NCBI GenBank assembly: GCA_002377855.1
Contig: DFQQ01000018.1
Span: forward strand, 29,152 to 93,151
DNA from: Acidovorax delafieldii
GTDB taxonomy: Bacteria > Pseudomonadota > Gammaproteobacteria > Burkholderiales > Burkholderiaceae_C
Reading direction: 5' to 3'
Length of the DNA: 64,000 bases
Of this stretch, positions 1 through 8,078 are shown in pieces. The position numbers and the translations under genes were made by a program. Under the pieces are notes generated by a model. It saw nothing but the letters and a program-made list of their open reading frames with translations. It had not been told where the DNA came from and did not search any database. Every line of letters begins with the position of its first letter. Position 1 is the first letter of the stretch.

Positions 1-74
1 GCTATTGCTGCGTTGTGCGCCTTGCAGCCCATCCCGATCCGCAGTGCACACTTACCGCTCGATTCGTACAGAGG
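1..74. repeat. Dispersed repeat, copy 1 (truncated by window edge)
   Basis: These bases match 51426-51498 at about 85 percent over the whole length. Both begin GCTATTGCTGCG and both end with GCTCGATTCG followed by a CAGA-like tail. The match begins at base 1, so the repeat probably extends left of the window. No open reading frame explains it, and its function is unknown. Confidence 0.75.
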
Positions 75-90
75 GTCCCTAGCGCCCGCC

Positions 91-124
91 CATAAAGCGC
101 TACCAGCTATTTAATTCATAGCAA
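91..124 (+). repeat. Short dispersed palindromic element, copy 1
   Basis: The sequence contains AGCGC, then CCAGCTAT, then ATAGCA, the conserved core of an element found at least 13 times in this window. The arms AGCTAT and ATAGC can pair to form a small hairpin. It lies just upstream of cobS. Confidence 0.6.
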
Positions 125-136
125 TCCAACACGCCC

Positions 137-949
137 ATGCAAGCCCTGCGCCACTACCTGCTGGCCGTGCAGTTCTTCACCCGCATCCCGGTCACCGGGC
201 GGCTGGCCACATGGGTGGGTTACAGCCCGGCCATGCTGCGCGCGAGCGCGGCGCATTTTCCGGGCATCGGCTGGCTGGCCGCCGCCTTGTCGTGTGCCGT
301 GTTTGCATTGCTGCACCAGGGGCTGGGGGCGCAGCAGCCGCTGACGTCGCTCGTGGCAGCGGTGCTGTGTACGGTGGCCACGGTGCTGATGACCGGGGGC
401 TTCCACGAGGATGGGCTGGCCGATGTGGCCGACGGCCTGGGCGGCAGCTACGACCGGGAGCGGGCGCTGGACATCATGAAGGATTCGCGCGTGGGTGCCT
501 TTGGGGCCATGGCGCTGGTGCTGGCACTGCTCTCCAAAGTCAGCCTGTTGGCGCTGCTGGGCGCGCACAGCCTGGGCGCCGCGCTGACGGCATTGTTGGG
601 GGGGCATGTGCTCTCGCGGCTGTGGCCGCTGTTCATCGTGCGGTGGCTGCCGCATGTGGGTGACACGGCCCGCTCCAAGAGCAAGCCGCTGGCTGACCAG
701 ATCTCGCGCGGCGCGCTGGTGACGGCAGTTTTTTGGTGTTTTGTGCCGCTGGCGCTTATCCAGCAAGCGCAAGCAGCTACTTTTTTAATAGCATCCATTG
801 CCGTCAGCATGGCGGCTGCAGCCTGGATGGGGCGCTGGTTTGCGCGCCGCCTGCAGGGCTTCACGGGTGACTGCCTGGGCGCCACCCAGCAAGTGAGCGA
901 AATCGGTTTTTACCTGGGCGCCGCATTGGCACTTGGGGTTGCAAGGTGA
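137..949 (+). CDS. cobS: Adenosylcobinamide-GDP ribazoletransferase
   Basis: CobS joins adenosylcobinamide-GDP to alpha-ribazole (or its phosphate) in the last steps of cobalamin synthesis, at the inner membrane. The 270-residue protein has the N-terminal FFTRIP motif (residues 13-18) and the acidic motif HEDGLADVADG (residues 90-100) expected for metal and substrate binding. Several hydrophobic segments follow. Its length is normal for the family. The stop overlaps the GTG start of cobC, so the two are probably translationally coupled. Residues 205-219 (LALIQQAQAATFLIA) are encoded by a copy of the short dispersed element at 749-793, so part of a membrane segment comes from repeat DNA. Confidence 0.93.
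   Translation: MQALRHYLLAVQFFTRIPVTGRLATWVGYSPAMLRASAAHFPGIGWLAAALSCAVFALLHQGLGAQQPLTSLVAAVLCTVATVLMTGGFHEDGLADVADGLGGSYDRERALDIMKDSRVGAFGAMALVLALLSKVSLLALLGAHSLGAALTALLGGHVLSRLWPLFIVRWLPHVGDTARSKSKPLADQISRGALVTAVFWCFVPLALIQQAQAATFLIASIAVSMAAAAWMGRWFARRLQGFTGDCLGATQQVSEIGFYLGAALALGVAR
749..793 (+). repeat. Short dispersed element inside cobS
   Basis: The copy reads CTGGCGCTTAT, then AAGCGCAAGCAGCTA, then a T-rich stretch ending ATAGCA. It is close to the copy at 46458-46501. It is in frame and does not break cobS. Confidence 0.7.
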
Positions 950-1542
950 CGTCGTCTGGGCTGTGGCTGGTGCGGCACGCAGCGCCCCTGATAGCACCCG
1001 GCACCTGCTACGGCGCGCTCGATGTGGCGGCAGACCCACAAGCCACATTGCTGGCAGCGCAGCGGCTGGCACAGGCACTGCCGGCCAGAGCCACTGTGCG
1101 CCACTCTCCGCTACAAAGATGCGAGCAGCTTGCGCAAGCGCTGCAAGCGTTGCGTGCTGATTTGACCAGCCAGCCAGACGCACGGCTTGGCGAGATGGAC
1201 TTCGGTCAGTGGGAAGGCCGTTTGTGGGCAGACATCGCCCGCATCGACATTGACGCGTGGACGCAGAACTTTGCGCACTACCGCCCTGGGGAGGGCGAGA
1301 GTCTGCATGCGATGCTGACCCGGGTGGAAGCCGCACGGCGCGAGGCCTGGGGCGCCATTGCTCAAGGCAGCGCGGTTGTTTGGATCACCCACGCCGGGGT
1401 TACCCGCTGCGTGGCGTGGCTCTGCAGCCACGGCAATACAGCGCCGCTGTCGCACCAATGGCCCGTGGAAGCACCAGGCTGGGGGGACTGGGTGGTGTGC
1501 CAGCCCGGCTTTGCGCCCGAAGCTTTGAGGCACCAGAAGTAA
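946..1542 (+). CDS. cobC: Alpha-ribazole phosphatase (histidine phosphatase family)
   Basis: The likely reaction is removal of the 5'-phosphate from alpha-ribazole phosphate, next to the CobS step. The 198-residue protein belongs to the histidine phosphatase superfamily. The catalytic His is in LVRHA (His11; the common RHG reads RHA here), the acid is in GEMDFGQWEG (about residue 83), and the second His is in WITHAGVTR (His149). The start is a GTG whose bases overlap the cobS stop as GTGA. The function is assigned from the family together with the cobS neighbour; a generic phosphoglycerate-mutase-like phosphatase is the alternative. Confidence 0.85.
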   Translation: MTSSGLWLVRHAAPLIAPGTCYGALDVAADPQATLLAAQRLAQALPARATVRHSPLQRCEQLAQALQALRADLTSQPDARLGEMDFGQWEGRLWADIARIDIDAWTQNFAHYRPGEGESLHAMLTRVEAARREAWGAIAQGSAVVWITHAGVTRCVAWLCSHGNTAPLSHQWPVEAPGWGDWVVCQPGFAPEALRHQK

Positions 1543-1657
1543 CTGAGTGTGAAAGTTGGCAGTGCGAAAGCGCCTGACCAGGCACCAGACCCCGAGTCTG
1601 CAGGGCAGTAAAAACGGCGGTGGTGGGGCGATAACGGGGTAGCGGCGCAAGCGCCCG

Positions 1658-2107
1658 TCAACCCTTGGGCGGCATCTCCAGCCGCACGGTGGTGGGCCCG
1701 TCGACCGACGCGCCCAATGACGCTTGGCGCGGCCCCAGCGACTGCACGACCAACCCGGCATCGACCTGGGCACCGACGCGAAACGGACGCGCGGGCTTGC
1801 CGTCCATGGCAATCAATGCCGCGCCGCCACCGCTGCTGCGCCCCGACAGCACCCCCAGCAGCGCAAACCTGCTCGAAGGCGCGGCCACCGGAGCCTTGGC
1901 CACCGCCGTGGCAGGCGAGGCGCCCAATAGGCGCGCCAGCGCTGCGGTGTCGGGTGCGGCTGCAGCAGCCGCTGCCACCGGCGCGGCCATACCCGAGGGC
2001 CGGGAAGACAAACGCAGGCCCCAGTAAACGACGCTGGCACCCGCTGCGGCCCACAGGACCAATGTCCCCAGCCGCATGCCCCATTGAGAGTGTGTGTTTG
2101 TCACCAT
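1658..2107 (-). CDS. gspC: Type II secretion protein GspC, short form
   Basis: GspC is the inner-membrane protein that links the assembly platform to the secretin. The ATG at 2107 gives about 149 residues: a short cytoplasmic N-terminus, one transmembrane segment (LGTLVLWAAAGASVVYW), an Ala-rich linker, and an HR-like domain beginning FALLGVLSG. The protein stops straight after the HR domain, so the C-terminal PDZ or coiled-coil domain of classical GspC is absent. An upstream in-frame ATG at 2140 is possible but would run into the start region of gspG. The gene diverges from gspG, with about 48 bp between the chosen starts. Confidence 0.8.
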   Translation of the reverse strand: MVTNTHSQWGMRLGTLVLWAAAGASVVYWGLRLSSRPSGMAAPVAAAAAAAPDTAALARLLGASPATAVAKAPVAAPSSRFALLGVLSGRSSGGGAALIAMDGKPARPFRVGAQVDAGLVVQSLGPRQASLGASVDGPTTVRLEMPPKG

Positions 2108-2155
2108 GTGGCGATTATGATTCAGCCGATTCGAGACCACCCGAGAACGCTTGCA

Positions 2156-2608
2156 GTGAATACACCCTCTTCTTTCTCTCTGCGCCGTGCCCGCCTCCGC
2201 CTGGCCCGTGGCTTCACACTCATCGAGCTGATGGTGGTGATGGTCATCATCGGCGTGCTGGCCGCGCTGATTGTGCCCAACGTGCTGGACCGCGCCGATG
2301 ACGCACGCGTGACTGCCGCCAAGACCGACATTGCCAACATCGTCCAGCAGCTCAAGATGTACCGCCTGGACAACCAGCGCTACCCCACCGCAGAACAGGG
2401 CTTGCAGTCATTGATAGCCAAGCCCACCTCGGGCCCCATACCCAACAACTGGAAGCCCTACCTGGACAAGCTGCCCAACGACCCATGGGGCCGCCCCTAC
2501 CAGTATCTGAGCCCCGGCATCAAAGGCGAGATTGACGTGATGTCGTTCGGCGCGGATGGGCAGTCGGGTGGGGAAGGCAAGGACGCCGACATTGGCAGCT
2601 GGCAGTGA
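2156..2608 (+). CDS. gspG: Major pseudopilin GspG
   Basis: GspG is the main subunit of the periplasmic pseudopilus. The chosen GTG start gives 150 residues with a 19-residue basic leader ending in RG and followed by FTLIELMVVMVIIG, the classical prepilin peptidase site and hydrophobic helix. The globular part has the family signature around QGLQSLIAKPTSG, DPWGRPYQY and the calcium-site region near DVMSFGADGQSGG. An ATG at 2117 in the same frame would give a 32-residue leader and is less likely. It is the first gene of the gsp operon on this strand. Confidence 0.93.
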   Translation: MNTPSSFSLRRARLRLARGFTLIELMVVMVIIGVLAALIVPNVLDRADDARVTAAKTDIANIVQQLKMYRLDNQRYPTAEQGLQSLIAKPTSGPIPNNWKPYLDKLPNDPWGRPYQYLSPGIKGEIDVMSFGADGQSGGEGKDADIGSWQ

Positions 2609-2674
2609 AGCAGACAGTCTTGGCCTCAGCGGTAGCGCGCCCGCAACGCACGGCGTCTATCCTCTGAGCCAGCC

Positions 2675-3136
2675 GTGCCAAAGCTGCCGCATTTTTTGAA
2701 CCGCCCACGCATGCGCCATCGGGAGCGCGGCTTTACGCTGCTGGAGCTGCTGGTGGTCATCAGCATCATGGCGCTGGCCACCGCAGGTGTGTCCATCGCC
2801 ATGCGTGACAACAGCCAGACCGTGCTGGAGCGCGAAGCCGCCCGGCTCGCCGCGCTGCTGGAGTCGGGCCGCGCCCAGTCGCGCGCCACGGGGGCCCCGG
2901 TGCGCTGGCGTGCCACCGAGCAGGGCTTCCAGTTTGAAGGCCTGCCGCCTTCGGCCCTGCCCAGCCAGTGGCTGGACCCAGGCATCACCGTGCGTGGCCC
3001 CGCCACGTTGCTGCTGGGACCCGAGCCCCTCATCGGGCCGCAGCAGGTGGTCCTGTCGCACCAAGAAAGGCCTGACCGAGCACTGCGCGTGGTCACTGAC
3101 GGGCTTCGTCCCTTCACGGTGGAGTCTTTGCCATGA
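2675..3136 (+). CDS. gspH: Minor pseudopilin GspH
   Basis: This is a minor pseudopilin of the tip complex, 153 residues from a GTG start. The prepilin site is RERG followed by FTLLELLVVISIMALA, with G19 and F20. An ATG at 2711 would give a 7-residue leader and is an equally good start; neither has a clear ribosome site. The globular domain is beta-rich, as expected for GspH. Its stop overlaps the gspI start as ATGA. Confidence 0.87.
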   Translation: MPKLPHFLNRPRMRHRERGFTLLELLVVISIMALATAGVSIAMRDNSQTVLEREAARLAALLESGRAQSRATGAPVRWRATEQGFQFEGLPPSALPSQWLDPGITVRGPATLLLGPEPLIGPQQVVLSHQERPDRALRVVTDGLRPFTVESLP

Positions 3137-3498
3137 CTGCGCGGCGCATGGCGGGCGGCTTCACGCTGGTGGAGGTTCTGGTGGCCCTGGCCATTGTGGC
3201 CATTGCCTTGCTGGCGGGCACCCAGGCCGCCAGCACTTTGACGCGCAATGCCCAGCGGCAATCAGACATCGTGCTGGCCCACCTGTGCGCCGAGAACGAA
3301 TTGGTGAAGGCCCGCCTTTCCAGGCAGATGCCCAGCGTGGGGGACAGCACCGAGCCCTGCGAGCAAGCCGGCCGGCAGTTCTCCGTGAACGTGATCGTGC
3401 GCCCCACCCCCAACCCGCAGTTCCGGCGCATAGATGCGCAGGTGTTTGACGCAGACCTGCCCATCCTGCGCATTTCCACCATCATCGGAAGGAACTAG
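3133..3498 (+). CDS. gspI: Minor pseudopilin GspI
   Basis: This 121-residue minor pseudopilin nucleates the pseudopilus tip with GspJ and GspK. It has a short leader and the cleavage site GG|FTLVEVLVALAIVAIALLAG, with the conserved Glu at position +5. The C-terminal domain is of normal length for the family. It is coupled to gspH by an ATGA overlap, and its TAG stop is directly followed by the gspJ ATG. Confidence 0.9.
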   Translation: MTARRMAGGFTLVEVLVALAIVAIALLAGTQAASTLTRNAQRQSDIVLAHLCAENELVKARLSRQMPSVGDSTEPCEQAGRQFSVNVIVRPTPNPQFRRIDAQVFDADLPILRISTIIGRN

Positions 3499-4311
3499 AT
3501 GGTTGTCCCTTGCCGATTGGTCACGTCCACCCCGGGCGGGCGCGCCGCTCAAGGCGGCTCGGGCTTTGCCCCGCAGCCGCCATGGCTACCACGCGCGCCA
3601 CGGCTCGCAGCCGGGGGCAGCTTGTCGCGCCAGGGCGCCGCACACACCAACGCAACGCACGCGACGCGCGGCTTTACGCTGATTGAGTTGCTAGTGGCCA
3701 TCAGCGTCATGGCCCTCATAGCCATCCTGAGCTGGCGCGGCATCGACGGCATGGTGCGCACCCAAGAGGCGACCCGGCAGCGCGCCGACGACATGCTGGT
3801 ACTGCAGGCGGCGCTGGCCCAATGGGGCGCCGATCTGGATGCCATCGCTCCGCTGGCGCAGACGACACCGCTGGACTGGGACGGCCAGGTGCTGCGCCTC
3901 ACGCGGCGCAGCTCCGCCATTCCTGACGAAGGGCCCGTGGTGGTGGCCTGGACCCGTCGCGCCACCAACACAGGTACCCAATGGTTGCGCTGGCAGTCCC
4001 CAGCGCTGCGCACCCGTGCCCAGTGGCAAGCAGCCTGGGCGCAGGCCGCCCAATGGGCACGCACCCCCGCAGATGCCGAGCGGCGCTACGAGGTCGCGCT
4101 CGTTCCGATCGATGCCTGGCAGATTTTCTATTACCGGGGCGGAGCTTGGTCCAACGCGCTTTCCAGCGCAGGAACCGCACCGGTGTCAGACCCCAGCAGC
4201 ACGATCCCGGAAGGCATCCGGCTTCAACTCACGCTCTCGCCTGGCGGGCCGCTCAGCGGCCTGTTGGTGCGTGACTGGGTCAACCCCTTGCTGGGGGGCC
4301 GCCGCACATGA
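3499..4311 (+). CDS. gspJ: Minor pseudopilin GspJ with long leader
   Basis: GspJ belongs to the pseudopilus tip complex. The prepilin motif RG|FTLIELLVAISVMALIAIL lies at residues 57-58, so the leader is about 58 residues, far longer than the usual 6-20. The ATG at 3499 has a good ribosome site (GGAAGGAAC ending 4 bp before it) and directly follows the gspI stop. An in-frame TTG at 3622, preceded by GGGGGCAG, would give a normal 17-residue leader. The rest of the 270-residue protein is an ordinary GspJ. The stop overlaps gspK as ATGA. Confidence 0.85.
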   Translation: MVVPCRLVTSTPGGRAAQGGSGFAPQPPWLPRAPRLAAGGSLSRQGAAHTNATHATRGFTLIELLVAISVMALIAILSWRGIDGMVRTQEATRQRADDMLVLQAALAQWGADLDAIAPLAQTTPLDWDGQVLRLTRRSSAIPDEGPVVVAWTRRATNTGTQWLRWQSPALRTRAQWQAAWAQAAQWARTPADAERRYEVALVPIDAWQIFYYRGGAWSNALSSAGTAPVSDPSSTIPEGIRLQLTLSPGGPLSGLLVRDWVNPLLGGRRT

Positions 4312-5324
4312 CGTGCCACCCGACTTGGCCCCCAGCACGCATGTCGGTAGCTGCCGGGCAGCACCGCGGAGCAGCCTTGCTGGCGGCCATGCTGACCGTG
4401 ACGCTGGTCGCCACGCTGGCCGCCGCAGCGATGTGGCAGCAATGGCGCGCAGTGGAGGTGGAGACCGCCGAGCGGGGCCGCGTGCAGGCTGCGTGGATTC
4501 TGGTGGGCGCTCTCGACTGGTCGCGCGTGATTCTCGGTGCCGACGGCCGCGCCGGCGGGCCCGACCATCTGGCCGAACCCTGGGCCATCCCTCTGCAGGA
4601 AGCGCGCCTGTCGACGTTTTTGGCGGCAGAGAACAATGTGGCACAGGTGGACGACGCCAGCACCGACACCACCGAAGCATTTCTTTCTGGTCAGATCACA
4701 GACATGCAAAGTCGCCTGAACCTCACCAGCCTGGTCAGCGGCGGGCAGGTTCAGGCGGGGGCGCTCAAACAATTCACACGCCTTTTCGAGCGCCTGGGCC
4801 TGCCTTCGCAGCAACTTACCGCCCTCGTCGAGGCATTGCGCAAGGCGCAGTCTGCGGTCGGCACCGACGACGCCAATGCCCCTTTGATGCCGCAGACGGT
4901 GTCGCAACTGGGCTGGCTGGGCCTGCCTGCCAGCACGGTGACCGCCCTGGCACCGCACGTCACCATCTTGCCGGTGCAGACACCCGTGAACATCAACACC
5001 GCCCAGTTGGACGTGCTGTGGGCTGCCATGGATGGCATTGACCTTGCCGGCGCCCAGAAGCTGATCGCCGCCCGCGAATCGCGCCACTTCCGTGGAGCGG
5101 ACGACGTGAAAGCGTTGCTTGGATCAAACACTGCATGGGACGACCAACTGCACGCCATCGCCTCGCGGTATTTCGAAGTGCGTGGGCGCTTGCGTCTAGG
5201 CCAGTCCACGGTGGAAGAGCGCTCGCTGGTGAGGAAGGATGGCTCTGTCGCCATCACCCTGTGGCGCGAAAGGGGCGTTTTTGATCGCGACCCCGCTCTC
5301 GCCCCTGCACAGGCCCAGCGCTGA
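4308..5324 (+). CDS. gspK: Minor pseudopilin GspK
   Basis: GspK caps the pseudopilus and is the largest minor pseudopilin (338 residues). Its leader ends at RG|AALLAAMLTVTLVATLAAAA (G21) and lacks the usual Glu at +5, which is typical of GspK. The large alpha-helical insert includes SRLNLTSLV and a helix-hairpin-helix-like part near VNINTAQLDVLWAAMDGI. It is coupled to gspJ by overlapping codons. Confidence 0.9.
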   Translation: MTCHPTWPPARMSVAAGQHRGAALLAAMLTVTLVATLAAAAMWQQWRAVEVETAERGRVQAAWILVGALDWSRVILGADGRAGGPDHLAEPWAIPLQEARLSTFLAAENNVAQVDDASTDTTEAFLSGQITDMQSRLNLTSLVSGGQVQAGALKQFTRLFERLGLPSQQLTALVEALRKAQSAVGTDDANAPLMPQTVSQLGWLGLPASTVTALAPHVTILPVQTPVNINTAQLDVLWAAMDGIDLAGAQKLIAARESRHFRGADDVKALLGSNTAWDDQLHAIASRYFEVRGRLRLGQSTVEERSLVRKDGSVAITLWRERGVFDRDPALAPAQAQR

Positions 5325-5385
5325 CGGGTGCATCCGGCACCCTTCCGACATGTCAGCCCCCTAAAATGGCCCGCAAAACCTGCCC

Positions 5386-6645
5386 ATGAGTTCCCTGATC
5401 CTTACCCTGCCCCTGACGCCACCGGGCATTTCCACCAAGTACAGCTACACGCTGACGTCGGACGGCCACACGGCCACCGACCACGCGCGTGCGGCCGCGT
5501 CGTTGCTGCCCGAGCCATCTCGCCCGGGCGGGGAAGTCGTGGCCATGGTGCCGGTCTCGGCGCTGTCGTGGCAACGGGTCCAGTTGCCGCCCGGTATCCC
5601 CTTGGGCCCTGGTCACCAGACGCCGCGTCTGCGCTCCATCCTGGAAGGTTTGCTGGAAGACCGGCTCCTGGACGACCCCGCACAGCTGCACTTTGCGCTG
5701 CAGCCCGGCGCCCAGGCAGGCAGTCCCGTTTGGGTGGCGGTGTGCGACCGCAGCTGGCTGCGTGACAACCTGCAGGCGCTGGAGGCCGCTGGCCGCACCG
5801 TGTCGCGCGTGGTGCCTGAGTTTGCGCCCGGCCCGACAGCCAGTGGCGGCACCGAAATCTGCGCCCTGGGCACCCCCAGCGATCCGCAAATGATCCTGTG
5901 CGGCCAAGGGCCCGACCACAGCGTCACCATGCTGCCCCTGTCGGCCGCCGTGCTGGCACTGGCGGGGCTTGCCCCGCCGTCGGACGACGAAACTGCTGCC
6001 CCGGTGGTGCGTGCCGACCCGGCCGTGGCCGAGGTGGCGGAACGCACCTTGGGCCGCCAGGTCACGCTGCACACCTCCACTCAGCGCGCTCTGGACGCCG
6101 CGCGCGGCGACTGGGACCTGGCACAGTTCGAGTTGGCCAGCACCAGCCGCATCCGTGCCATGCGCAAGGCGGGCACGGCCGCCAGCGCGCTGCTGTATGC
6201 GCCGCAATGGCGCGCGGCGCGGTGGGCGACAGGGCTGTTGGTCGCTGCGCATGTGCTGGGCCTGAATGTCTGGGCCTGGCAGGAAAAACAGGCCCTTGCG
6301 GCCAAGCAGGTGGCCGTGCGCGCGGCGTTGACCACCACGTTCCCCCAAGTCAAGGTGGTGGTGGACGCGCCCGTGCAGATGGAGCGCGAGCTGACCCTGC
6401 TGCGCCAGAAGGCTGGCAGCGTATCGCCCCGCGACCTCGAGCCCCTGATGGCTGCTGCGGGCAGTGCGCTGCCTGATGACCGCGTGCCGAGCACGATTGA
6501 ATTTGCGCCGGGGGAACTGCGCCTGCGCGGCGTGGCCCTGGCCCCTGACGAGGAATCTGTGTTCAACACCCGACTGCAAGCCGCCGGCTACCGCGCACGC
6601 ACTGAAGACGGCACCCTGCTGGTGCGCAGCGAGGGCACGCCATGA
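5386..6645 (+). CDS. gspL: Assembly platform protein GspL
   Basis: GspL recruits the GspE ATPase to the inner-membrane platform. The 419-residue protein has an actin-like cytoplasmic domain (about residues 1-280), one transmembrane helix near WATGLLVAAHVLGLNVWAW, and a periplasmic ferredoxin-like domain. It follows gspK after a 61-bp gap that holds no gene. The stop overlaps gspM as ATGA. Confidence 0.9.
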   Translation: MSSLILTLPLTPPGISTKYSYTLTSDGHTATDHARAAASLLPEPSRPGGEVVAMVPVSALSWQRVQLPPGIPLGPGHQTPRLRSILEGLLEDRLLDDPAQLHFALQPGAQAGSPVWVAVCDRSWLRDNLQALEAAGRTVSRVVPEFAPGPTASGGTEICALGTPSDPQMILCGQGPDHSVTMLPLSAAVLALAGLAPPSDDETAAPVVRADPAVAEVAERTLGRQVTLHTSTQRALDAARGDWDLAQFELASTSRIRAMRKAGTAASALLYAPQWRAARWATGLLVAAHVLGLNVWAWQEKQALAAKQVAVRAALTTTFPQVKVVVDAPVQMERELTLLRQKAGSVSPRDLEPLMAAAGSALPDDRVPSTIEFAPGELRLRGVALAPDEESVFNTRLQAAGYRARTEDGTLLVRSEGTP

Positions 6646-7181
6646 GCCGCGCCGCCGCACTGCAAACGCGTTGGAAGGCCCTGGCGCCCCGCGAACAAAA
6701 CCTGGTGCTTGCCGCCGTGGGCGTGGTGGCCGTGGCCTTGCTGTGGTGGGTAGCCCTGGCGCCGGCCCTGGCCACGTTGCGCCACGCCCCCGAACTGCAC
6801 AGCAAGCTCGATCTGCAGCTGCAGCAAATGCAGCGTTTGCAGGCGGAAGCGCAACAACTGCAAGCACAGCCGCAAACGTCGCCCAGCGATGCCGTGGGCG
6901 CACTACGTGCCGCGCTGACCCAACGCCTGGGCACCGCCGCCCAAATGAACGTGCTGGGCGATCGCGTGACCGTCACACTCAAGGCAGCGCCTGCTGATGC
7001 GACGGCAGAGTGGCTGGCGCTGGCGCGCACCAATGCGCGGGCGGTGACCGTGGAAGCACGGCTGACGCGCAGCAACGCCGCAGCGCCTGTGAATGCAGGG
7101 CCCGCCACCCTGGGCAATGCAGCAGCTCCCGCTACCCCGCGCTGGGACGGCACGGTGGTGCTTGCCCTGCCCGCCCGTTGA
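6642..7181 (+). CDS. gspM: Assembly platform protein GspM
   Basis: GspM is the bitopic partner of GspL in the platform. The 179-residue protein has a short cytoplasmic N-terminus with the typical APREQNLVLAAVGVVAVALLWW start of its transmembrane helix, a Gln-rich coiled coil (about residues 45-80), and a small periplasmic domain. It overlaps gspL by four bases. Confidence 0.9.
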   Translation: MSRAAALQTRWKALAPREQNLVLAAVGVVAVALLWWVALAPALATLRHAPELHSKLDLQLQQMQRLQAEAQQLQAQPQTSPSDAVGALRAALTQRLGTAAQMNVLGDRVTVTLKAAPADATAEWLALARTNARAVTVEARLTRSNAAAPVNAGPATLGNAAAPATPRWDGTVVLALPAR

Positions 7182-7213
7182 CGCTCGCCGCGTTCCTGCA
7201 AGTACTCCATACC

Positions 7214-8074
7214 GTGCCTACCCTCACCCGATCCAGTGCCAGTTCTGCCAGCGGCAATTCGCGCGGCAAGAGCCGCTCGCGCTCCCGCATGGCGCCAGCG
7301 GCGCCCCCGCGCTCGCCGTGGGGCTGGGCCATTGCCGGTGCGCTGACGGGGCTGCTGCCAGCGGTGGTGGCCTTTGCTCCCGCGCAGTGGCTCACGCAGC
7401 GCCTGAGCACGGCCACCGGTGGCCAGGTGCAGCTGACCCAAGCCCGCGGCACCATCTGGACGGGCTCTGCCCAACTGGTGCTGACCGGAGGTGGCGCCAG
7501 CCAGGACAGCGCCGCCCTGCCCGGCCGGCTGGAGTGGCAACTGCGCCCCTCATGGAGCGGTCTGCGCCTGCAAGTCAACGCCAGCTGTTGCACCCAGCAG
7601 CCTTTGCAGGCGCGGGTCGAGGTGCAGCTCGGGCGCGTGCGCATTGCACTGCAAGACAGCAGCAGCCAATGGCCTGCTGCGGTGCTGGCCGGCCTGGGCA
7701 CGCCATGGAACACACTGCAACCTCAAGGGCAACTGATGCTGCAGACCCAGGGGCTGGAGGCGGTCTGGTCTGCGGGCCGCATGGCCCTGGCCGGGCGCGC
7801 CCAGCTCGACGCCATGTCCATGTCATCACGCCTGTCCACCTTGCGCCCCATGGGTAGCTACCGGCTGGAGCTGACGGGCGGCGAGGTGCCGACCATTGCC
7901 CTCAGCACGCTGCAAGGGCATCTGCAGCTGACGGGCAATGGCCAATGGGTGGGGCAGCGTCTGCGTTTCGCAGGCGAGGCCAGCGCCGCCCCTGACCGCG
8001 AAGCGGCACTGGCCAATCTCCTGAATATCATCGGGCGGCGCAGCGGCGCACGCTCCCTCATCACCGTGGGTTGA
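7214..8074 (+). CDS. gspN: Type II secretion protein GspN
   Basis: GspN is an accessory inner-membrane component of unclear role that is found in some type II systems. The GTG at 7214 gives about 286 residues: a basic Ser/Arg-rich N-terminus, a transmembrane helix (WGWAIAGALTGLLPAVVAF), and a periplasmic beta-rich domain containing the family-typical GTIWTGSAQL. An ATG at 7289 is an alternative start. The frame also stays open upstream to 7010 inside gspM, and I consider that part a shadow. gspD begins 4 bp downstream. Confidence 0.83.
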   Translation: MPTLTRSSASSASGNSRGKSRSRSRMAPAAPPRSPWGWAIAGALTGLLPAVVAFAPAQWLTQRLSTATGGQVQLTQARGTIWTGSAQLVLTGGGASQDSAALPGRLEWQLRPSWSGLRLQVNASCCTQQPLQARVEVQLGRVRIALQDSSSQWPAAVLAGLGTPWNTLQPQGQLMLQTQGLEAVWSAGRMALAGRAQLDAMSMSSRLSTLRPMGSYRLELTGGEVPTIALSTLQGHLQLTGNGQWVGQRLRFAGEASAAPDREAALANLLNIIGRRSGARSLITVG

Positions 8075-8078
8075 CCCT

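Noticed and set aside
116..772. A 218-codon minus-strand frame opposite cobS
   Set aside because: It is a shadow frame with Gln/His/Arg-rich composition and no ribosome site. cobS is certain.
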